Positions 55,501-64,000 of a stretch of 64,000 nucleotides of DNA are shown here, piece after piece (position 1 is the stretch's first letter; every line of letters begins with the position of its first letter). The DNA is from Fasciola hepatica (lineage: Eukaryota > Platyhelminthes > Trematoda > Plagiorchiida > Fasciolidae). The notes under the pieces are model-generated. The model worked only from the letters and a program-made list of their open reading frames with translations, did no database searches and was not told the origin of the DNA. The position numbers were made by a program, and so were the translations under genes. The stretch lies in NCBI GenBank assembly GCA_948099385.1, contig CANUEZ040000206.1, positions 1,860,001-1,924,000 of the forward strand, read 5' to 3'.

Positions 55501-58167
55501 GATGGATGACTTCTCTGTAGGGGCCTAAGTACAACCAACTTATTCCCAAATGAAAAACCTACACAGCTTCCTTACTATGCATGCAATTGATTAGTAGTAC
55601 GAGATTAGATCAGATTAGGTTAGATTTGTATAATATGATTGATCATGCAGCTTGAACGCTCAACTGAGCATTGAAATCCATGGAAGCACTGTACTGCTGT
55701 TTCATCCTCTCAGGGACTCGACTCATCAGCAGTGCACATCGACCGAGCCCACACGGGCACTCCAACAACCGGTGAACCATTGTGAATCGAACAACTTAAC
55801 AACACAAGGCTATCCGGGATGGCTATCAACGCTTTGTTCAACATCTACACTACATCATATAGCATCCTTCGCACACTCGCTTTAAATTTGAATGGTAAGA
55901 ACCAGCTTCGCGCACACCGATCGACTCCTATGATGGATGACTTCTCTGTAGGGGCCTAAGTACAACCAACGCATTCCCAAATGAAAAACCTACACAGCTT
56001 CCTTACTATGCATGCAATTGATTAGTAGTACGAGATTAGATTAGATTAGATTAGATTTGTATAACATGATTGAACGTGAAGCTTGATCGCTCAACTGAGC
56101 ATTGAAATCCATGGAAGCATTGTACAGCTGTTTCATCCTCTAAGGGACTCGACTCATCAGCAGTGCACATCAACCGAGCCCACACGGGCACTCCAACAAC
56201 CGGTGAACCATTGTGAATCGAACAACTTAACAACACAAGGCTATCCGGGATGGCTATCAACGCTTTGTTCAACATCTACACTTCATCATATATAGCACCC
56301 TTCCCAAACTGGCTTCAAATTTGAATGGTAACAACCAGCTTCGCGCACACCGATCGACTCCTATGATGGATGACTTCTCTGTAGGGGCCTAAGTACAACC
56401 AACGCATTCCCAAATGAACAACCTACACAGCTTCCTTACTATGCATGCAATTGATTAGTAGTACGAGGTTAGATTAGATTCGAATAGATTTGTATAATAT
56501 GATTGATCATGCAGCTTGAACGCTCAACTGAGCATTGAAATCCATGGAAGCACTGTACAGCTGTTTCATCCTCTAAGGGACTCGACTCATCAGCAGTGCA
56601 CATCGACCGAGCAACCACGGGCACTCCAACAACCGGTGAACCATTGTGAATCGAACAACTTAACAACACAAGCCTATCCGGGATTGGATATCAACGCTTT
56701 GTTCAACATCTACACTACATCATATATAGCACCCTTCCCAAACTCGCTTCAAATTTGAATGGTAACAACCAGCTTCGCGCACACCGATCGACTCCTATGA
56801 TGGATGACTTCTCTGTGGGGGCCTAAGTACAACCAACGCATTCCCAAATGAACAACCTACACAGCTTCCTTACTATGCATGCAATTGATTAGTAGTACGA
56901 GATTAGATTAGATTAGATTAGATTTGTATAATATGATTGATCATGCAGCTTGAACGCTCAACTGAGCATTGAAATCCATGGAAGCACTGTACAGCTGTTT
57001 CATCCTCTAAGGGACTCGACTCATCAGCAGTGCACATCGACCGAGCAACCACGGGCACTCCAACAACCGGTGAACCATTGTGAATCGAACAACTTAACAA
57101 CACAAAGCTATCCGGAATGGCTCTCAACGCTTTGTTCAACATCTACACTACATCATACAAAGCACCCTTCCCAAACTCGCTTCAAATTTGAATGGTAACA
57201 ACCAGCTTCGCGCACACCGATCGACTCCTATGATGGATGACTTCTCTGTAGGGGCCTGAGTACAACCAACTTATTCCCAAATGAAAAACCTACACAGCTT
57301 CCTTACTATGCATGCAATTGATTAGTAGTACGAGATTAGATCAGATTAGGTTAGATTTGTATAATATGATTGATCATGCAGCTTGAACGCTCAACTGAGC
57401 ATTGAAATCCATGGAAGCACTGTACTGCTGTTTCATCCTCTCAGGGACTCGACTCATCAGCAGTGCACATCGACCGAGCCCACACGGGCACTCCAACAAC
57501 CGGTGAACCATTGTGAATCGAACAACTTAACAACACAAGGCTATCCGGGATGGCTATCAACGCTTTGTTCAACATCTACACTACATCATATAGCATCCTT
57601 CGCACACTCGCTTTAAATTCGATCGGTAAGAACCAGCTTCGCGCACACCGATCGACTCCTATGATGGATGACTTCTCTGTAGGGGCCTAAGTACAACCAA
57701 CGCATTCCCAAATGAAAAACCTACACAGCTTCCTTACTATGCATGCAATTGATTAGTAGTACGAGATTAGATTAGATTAGATTAGATTTGTATAACATGA
57801 TTGAACATGAAGCTTGATCGCTCAACTGAGCATTGAAATCCATGGAAGCATTGTACAGCTGTTTCATCCTCTAAGGGACTCGACTCATCAGCAGTGCACA
57901 TCAACCGAGCCCACACGGGCACTCCAACAACCGGTGAACCATTGTGAATCGAACAACTTAACAACACAAGGCTATCCGGGATGGCTATCAACGCTTTGTT
58001 CAACATCTACACTTCATCATATATAGCACCCTTCCCAAACTGGCTTCAAATTTGAATGGTAACAACCAGCTTCGCGCACACCGATCGACTCCTATGATGG
58101 ATGACTTCTCTGTAGGGGCCTAAGTACAACCAACGCATTCCCAAATGAACAACCTACACAGCTTCCT
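49517..58167. repeat. Sub-array 9: units 117-136, ending in a tetramer duplication
   Basis: Unit starts: 49517, 49951, 50382, 50815, 51246, 51677, 52109, 52542, 52973, 53404, 53837, 54268, 54706, 55140, 55573, 56004, 56437, 56871, 57304, 57735. Units with a changed left edge (TATCATGCACG or ATGCACTTAATTG) begin at 51246, 52973 and 53837. A shortened GATGAATTCTGTAGGGG appears in units 50815 and 52542. The rightmost eight units form two copies of a four-unit block. Confidence 0.92.
54706..58167. repeat. Four-unit higher-order repeat, 1731 bp, two tandem copies
   Basis: Units 54706, 55140, 55573 and 56004 correspond to 56437, 56871, 57304 and 57735 at 1731-bp spacing. Shared markers are GCCTATCCGGGATTGG; CCGGAATGGC with CATACAAAGC and AACTTATTCCC; GTACTGCTG with CTCTCAGGG and CTTCGCACACTC; and TGAAGCTTGATCGC. 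The left part of unit 56437 (ACGAGGTTAG, TTCGAATAG, CACTGTACAGC) matches unit 58168 instead of 54706, so the crossover point lies inside the monomer. Minor differences include GATCGG at about 57613 and CCTGAGTAC at about 57256. Confidence 0.93.
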
Positions 58168-61100
58168 TACTATGCATGCAATTGATTAGTAGTACGAGGT
58201 TAGATTAGATTCGAATAGATTTGTATAATATGATTGATCATGCAGCTTGAACGCTCAACTGAGCATTGAAATCCATGGAAGCACTGTACAGCTGTTTCAT
58301 CCTCTAAGGGACTCGACTCATCAGCAGTGCACATCGACCGAGCAACCACGGGCACTCCAACAACCGGTGAACCATTGTGAATCGAACAACTTAACAACAC
58401 AAGGCTATCCGGGATGGCTATCAACGCTTTGTTCAACATCTACACTGCATCATATATAGCACCCTTCCCAAACTGGCTTCAAATTTGAATGGTAAGAACC
58501 AGCTTCGCGCACACCGATCGACTCCTATGATGGATGACTTCTCTGTAGGGGCCTCAGTACAACCAACGCATTCCCAAATGAACAACCTACACAGCTTCCT
58601 TACTATGCATGCAATTGATTAGTAGTACGAGATTAGATTAGATTAGATAAGATTAGATTTGTATAATATGATTGATCATGCAGCTTGAACGCTCAACTGA
58701 GCATTGAAATCCATGGAAGTATTGAACAGCTGTTTCATCCTCTAAGGGACTCGACTCATCAGCAGTGCACATCGACCGAGCCCATACGGGCACTTCAACA
58801 ACCGGTGAACCATTGTGAATCGAACAACTTAACAACACAAGGCTATCCGGGATGGCTATCAACGCTTTGTTCAACATCTACACTACATCATATAGCACCC
58901 TTCCCAAACTGGCTTCAAATTTGAATGGTAAGAACCAGCTTCGCGCACACCGATCGACTCCTATGATGGATGACTTCTCTGTAGGGGCCTAAGTACAACC
59001 AACGCATTCCCAAATGAAAAACCTGCACAGCTTCCTTACTATGCATGCAATTGATTAGTAGTACGAGATTAGATTAGATTAGATTAGATTAGATTTGTAT
59101 AATATGATTGATCATGCAGCTTGAACGCTCAACTGAGCATTGAAATCCATGGAAGCACTGTACAGCTGTTTCATCCTCTAAGGGACTCGACTCATCAGCA
59201 GTGCACATCGACCGAGCCCCCACGGGCACTCCAACAACCGGTGAACCATTGTGAATCGAACAACTTAACAACACAAGGCTATCCGGGATGGCTATCAACG
59301 CTGTGTTCAACATCTACACTATATCATATAGCACCCTTCGCACACTCTCTTTAAATTTGAATGGTAAGAACCAGCTTCGCGCACACCGATCGACTCCTAT
59401 GATGGATGACTTCTCTGTAGGGGCCTAAGTACAACCAACGCATTCCCAAATGAACAACCTACACAGCTTCCTTACTATGCATGCAATTGATTAGTAGTAC
59501 GAGATTAGATTAGATTAGATTAGATTTGTATAATATGATTGAACATGAAGCTTGATCGCTCAACTGAGCATTGAAATCCATGGAAGCATTGTACAGCTGT
59601 TTCATCCTCTAAGGGACTCGACTCATCAGCAGTGCACATCAACCGAGCCCACACGGGCACTCCAACAACCGGTGAACCATTGTGAATCGAACAACTTAAC
59701 AACACAAGGCTATCCGGGATGGCTCTCAACGCTTTGTTCAACATCTACACTACATCATATATAGCACCCTTCCCAAACTGGCTTTAAATTTGAATGGTAA
59801 GAACCAGCTTCGCGCACACCGATCGACTCCTATGATGGATGACTTCTCTGTAGGGGCCTAAGTACAACCAACGCATTCCCAAATGAACAACCTACACAGC
59901 TTCCTTACTATGCACGTAATTGATTAGTAGTACGAGATTAGATCAGATTAGATTAGATTTGTATAATATGATTGATCATGCAGCTTGAACGCTCAACTGA
60001 GCATTGAAATCCATGGAAGCACTGTACAGCTGTTTCATCCTCTAAGGGACTCGACTCATCAGCAGTGCACATCGACCGAGCAACCACGGGCACTCCAACA
60101 TCCGGTGAACCATTGTGAATCGAACAACTTAACAACACAAGGCTATCCGGGATGGCTATCAACGCTTTGTTCAACATCTACACTACATCATATATAGCAC
60201 CCTTCCCAAACTCGCTTCAAATTTGAATGGTAACAACCAGCTTCGCGCACACCGATCGACTCCTATGATGGATGACTTCTCTGTAGGGGCCTAAGTACAA
60301 CCAACGCATTCCCAAATGAACAACCTACACAGCTTCCTTACTATGCATGCAATTGATTAGTAGTACGAGATTAGATTAGATTAGATTAGATTTGTATAAT
60401 ATGATTGATCATGCAGCTTGAACGCTCAACTGAGCATTGAAATCCATGGAAGCACTGTACAGCTGTTTCATCCTCTAAGGGACTCGACTCATAAGCAGTG
60501 CACATCGACCGAGCAACCACGGGCACTCCAACAACCGGTGAACCATTGTGAATCGAACAACTTAACAACACAAGGCTATCCGGGATGGCTATCAACGCTT
60601 TGTTCAACATCTACACTACATCATATATAGCACCCTTCCCAAACTGGCTTCAAATTTGAATGGTAACAACAAGCTTCGCGCACACCGATCGACTCCTATG
60701 ATGGATGACTTCTCTGTAGGGGCCTAAGTACAACCAACGCATTCCCAAATGAACAACCTACACAGCTTCCTTACTATGCATGCAATTGATTAGTAGTACG
60801 AGATTAGATTAGATTAGATTAGATTTGTATAATATGATTGATCATGCAGCTTGAACGCTCAACTGAGCATTGAAATCCATGGAAGCACTGTACAGCTGTT
60901 TCATCCTCTAAGGGACTCGACTCATCAGCAGTGCACATCGACTGAGCAACCACGGGCACTCCAACAACCGGTGAACCATTGTGAATCGAACAACTTAACA
61001 ACACAAAGCTATCCGGGATTGGCTATCAACGCTTTGTTCAACATCTACACTACATCATATATAGCACCCTTCAAAAACTGCCTTCAAATTCGAATGGTAA

Positions 61101-64000
61101 GAACCAGCTTCGCGCACACCGATCGACTCCTATGATGGATAACTTCTCTGTAGGGGCCTAAGTACAACCAACGCATTCCTAAATGAACAACCTACACAGC
61201 TCCCTTACTATGCATGCAATTGATTAGTAGTACGAGATTAGATTAGATTAGATTAGATTTGTATAATATGATTGATCATGCAGCTTGAACGCTCAACTGA
61301 GCATTGAAATCCATGGAAGCACTGTACAGCTGTTTCATCCTCTACGGGACTCGACTCATCAGCAGTGCACATCGACCGAGCAACCACGGGCACTCCAACA
61401 ACCGGTGAACCATTGTGAATCGAACAACTTAACAACACAAGGCTATCCGGGTTGGCTCTCAACGCTTTGTTCAACATCTACACTACATCATATATAGCAC
61501 CCTTCCCAAACTCGCTTCAAATTTGAATGGTAACAACCAGCTTCGCGCACACCGATCGACTCCTATGATGGATGACTTCTCTGTAGGGGCCTAAGTACAA
61601 CCAACGCATTCCCAAATGAACAACCTACACAGCTTCCTTACTATGCATGCAATTGATTAGTAGTACGAGATTAGATCAGATTAGATTTGTATAATGTGAT
61701 TGATCATGCAGCTTGAACGCTCAACTGAGCATTGAAATCCATGGAAGCACTGTACAGCTGTTTCATCCTCTAAGGGACTCGACTCATCAGCAGTGCACAT
61801 CGACCGAGCAACCACGGGCACTCCAACAACCGGTGAACCATTGTGAATCGAACAACTTAACAAAACAAGGCTATCCGGGATGGCTATCAACGCTTTGTTC
61901 AACATATACACTACATCATATATAGCAACCTTCAAAAACTGCCTTCAAATTCGACTGGTAAGAACCAGCTTTGCGCACACCGATCGACTTATATGATGGA
62001 TGACTTCTCTGTAGGGGCCTAAGTACAACCAACGCATTCCCAAATTAACAACCTACACAGCTTCCTTACTATGCATGCAATTGATTAGTAGTACGAGATT
62101 AGATTAGATTCGAATAGATTTGTATAATATGATTGATCATGCAGCTTGAACGCTCAACTGAGCATTGAAATCCATGGAAGCACTGTACAGCTGTTTCATC
62201 CTCTAAGGGACTCGACTCATCAGCAGTGCACATCGACCGAGCAACCACGGGCACTCCAACAACCGGTGAACCATTGTGAATCGAACAACTTAACAACACA
62301 AGGCTATCCGGGATGGCTCTCAACGCTTTGTTCAACATCTACACTACATCATATATAGCACCCTTCCCAAACTGGCTTCAAACTTGAATGGTAACAACCA
62401 GCTTCGCGCACACCGATCGACTCCTATGATGGATGAATTCTGTAGGGGCCTATATACAACCAACGCATTCCCAAATGAACAACCTACACAGCTTCCTTAC
62501 TATGCACGTAATTGATTAGTAGTACGAGATTAGATCAGATTAGATTAGATTTGTATAATATGATTGATCATGCAGCTTGAACGCTCAACTGAGCATTGAA
62601 ATCCATGGAAGCACTGTACAGCTGTTTCATCCTCTAAGGGACTCGACTCATCAGCAGTGCACATCGACTGAGCAACCACGGGCACTCCAACAACCGGTGA
62701 ACCATTGTGAATGGAACAACTTAACAACACAAGGCTATCCGGGATGGCTCTCAACGCTTTGTTCAACATCTACACTACATCATATATAGCACCCTTCCCA
62801 AACTCGCTTCAAATTTGAATGGTAACAACCAGCTTCGCGCACACCGATCGACTCCTATGATAGATGACTTCTCTGTAGGGGCCTAAGTACAACCAACGCA
62901 TTCACAAATGAACAACCTACACAGCTTCCTTACTATGCATGCAATTGATTAGTAGTACGAGATTAGATCAGATTAGATTTGTATAATGTGATTGATCATG
63001 CAGCTTGAACGCTCAACTGAGCATTGAAATCCATGGAAGCACTGTACAGCTGTTTCATCCTCTAAGGGACTCGACTCATCAGCAGTGCACATCGACCGAG
63101 CCCCCACGGGCACTCCAACAACCGGTGAACCATTGTGAATCGAACAACTTAACAACACAAGGCTATCCGGGATGGCTATCAACGCTTTGTTCAACATATA
63201 CACTACATCATATATAGCAACCTTCAAAAACTGCCTTCAAATTCGAATGGTAAGAACCAGCTTTGCGCACACCGATCGACTTATATGATGGATGACTTCT
63301 CTGTAGGGGCCTAAGTACAACCAACGCATTCCCAAATTAACAACCTACACAGCTTCCTTACTATGCATGCAATTTATTAGTAGTACGAGATTAGATTAGA
63401 TTAGATTAGATTAGATTTGTATAATATGATTGATCATGCAGCTTGAACGCTCAACTGAGCATTGAAATCCATGGAAGCACTGTACAGCTGTTTCATCCTC
63501 TAAGGGACTCGACTCATCAGCAGTGCACATCGACCGAGCAACCACGGGCACTCCAACAACCGGTGAACCATTGTGAATCGAACAACTTAACAACACAAGG
63601 CTATCCGGGATGGCTATCAACGCTTTGTTCAACATCTACACTACATCATATATAGCACCCTTCCCAAACTGGCTTCAAACTTGAATGGTAACAACCAGCT
63701 TCGCGCACACCGATCGACTCCTATGATGGATGAATTCTGTAGGGGCCTATATACAACCAACGCATTCCCAAATGAACAACCTACACAGCTTCCTTACTAT
63801 GCACGTAATTGATTAGTAGTACGAGATTAGATCAGATTAGATTAGATTTGTATAATATGATTGATCATGCAGCTTGAACGCTCAACTGAGCATTGAAATC
63901 CATGGAAGCACTGTACAGCTGTTTCATCCTCTAAGGGACTCGACTCATCAGCAGTGCACATCGACCGAGCCCCCACGGGCACTCCAACAACCGGTGAACC
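58168..64000. repeat. Sub-array 10: units 137-150, last one truncated by the window edge
   Basis: Unit starts: 58168, 58601, 59037, 59473, 59906, 60339, 60772, 61206, 61639, 62067, 62498, 62931, 63359, 63795 (206 bp present). The unit at 59473 carries TGAAGCTTGATCGC, as in the tetramer block to its left. From 61639 the units form a trimer repeat that runs off the edge. The array therefore continues beyond 64000. Confidence 0.92.
61639..64000. repeat. Three-unit higher-order repeat (~1.29 kb), second copy open at window edge
   Basis: Units 61639 and 62931 (both 428 bp) share GTATAATGTG, AACATATACAC, CTTCAAAAACTGCC, GCTTTGCGC, CGACTTATATG and CAAATTAACAACC. Units 62067 and 63359 share TTCAAACTTGAATGG, GATGAATTCTG and GCCTATATACAACC, but differ in the pentanucleotide block (TTCGAATAG against a clean tract). 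Units 62498 and 63795 share ATGCACGTAATTG. Start-to-start distances are 1292, 1292 and 1297 bp. Confidence 0.9.

Larger units (their letters stand above)
1..64000. repeat. Satellite DNA array, ~433-bp monomer, 149 complete units plus one partial
   Basis: Every unit begins with TACTATGCATG or a close variant and ends in AGCTTCCT. The same landmarks follow in the same order: GATTA block, TGATCA, CCATGG, ACAGCTGT, ACCGGT, CGATCG, then a GGGGCCTAAGTACAACC-like tail. All units lie in one orientation with no interrupting sequence. Lengths by hand count are mostly 431, 433, 436, 438 and 443 bp, with extremes of 422 and 453 among full units and 162-163 for three deleted units. Neighbouring units differ by a few percent by eye. 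GC is about 44%. The family is not one I recognise. Array length and organisation are typical of eukaryotic heterochromatin; whether it is centromeric, pericentromeric or subtelomeric cannot be told from sequence alone. Both array ends lie outside the window. Confidence 0.98.

Noticed and set aside
1..64000. CRISPR array
   Set aside because: Repetition is regular, but the whole ~433-bp unit is repeated. There are no short repeats separated by unique spacers and no cas-like genes.
1..64000. Tandem rRNA, 5S or tRNA gene cluster
   Set aside because: I see no tRNA-like cloverleaf arms, A/B box pair, T-run terminator or rRNA core sequence in the unit.
1..64000. Transposon or retroelement tandem array
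   Set aside because: Units lack terminal inverted repeats, long terminal repeats, target-site duplications and coding for transposase or reverse transcriptase.

Overview
The whole 64 kb window is one uninterrupted head-to-tail satellite DNA array. I see no protein-coding gene, RNA gene, transposon, CRISPR array or unique DNA in it. I placed monomer starts at a shared TACTATGCATG landmark. This gives 149 complete units plus one cut off by the right edge, all in the same orientation. Typical units are 431-443 bp (modal 433 and 431). GC is about 44% by hand count of one unit. The array runs off both window edges.

Such a long homogeneous array with nested higher-order repeats points to eukaryotic constitutive heterochromatin, meaning centromeric, pericentromeric, subtelomeric or supernumerary-chromosome DNA. 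I do not recognise the satellite family and cannot name the organism. CpG is only mildly depleted (about 16 per unit against about 21 expected). This argues weakly against heavy long-term CpG methylation.

Unit anatomy, using the 433-bp unit at 16569-17001 as offsets 1-433: a palindrome-rich left edge (TGCATGCA, CAATTG); a GATTA pentanucleotide block with four copies plus GATTT at 31-55; TGATCA at 68; CCATGG at 106; ACAGCTGT at 121; a two-state variable site (GAGCAACC or GAGCCCCC) near 173; ACCGGT at 196; a 2-bp indel site (CATCATATATAG or CATGATATAG) near 283; CGATCG at 348; and a right flank ending in AGCTTCCT. Unit length is largely set by two things: pentanucleotide copy number (5-bp steps, 2 to 8 copies) and the 2-bp indel.

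Layout. 1-13 kb: two copies of a 12-unit block (439-5662 and 6960-12193) at 6.52-6.53 kb spacing, with a three-unit A-B-C repeat of 1305 bp inside each. 13-18.7 kb: further scattered A, B and C units. 18.7-22.3 kb: three deletion-derived 162/163-bp units and a two-unit (862 bp) tandem duplication. 22.3-28.3 kb: a three-unit (1299 bp) duplication. 28-38 kb: the most mixed monomers, with several one-base indels and a patch copied from about 23.5 kb. 38-42 kb: units with a degraded pentanucleotide block and the shortest full-width units. 42-54 kb: more uniform units carrying new sub-variants. 54.7-58.2 kb: a four-unit (1731 bp) tandem duplication. 61.6-64 kb: a three-unit duplication (about 1.3 kb) continuing past the edge.

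Nothing here works together as genes. The window is best read as a record of unequal exchange, gene conversion and microhomology deletion in a satellite. A 74-codon ATG reading frame recurs on the minus strand of most units. Its substitutions are mostly amino-acid changing, and several units carry in-frame stops or frameshifts, so I do not call it a gene.
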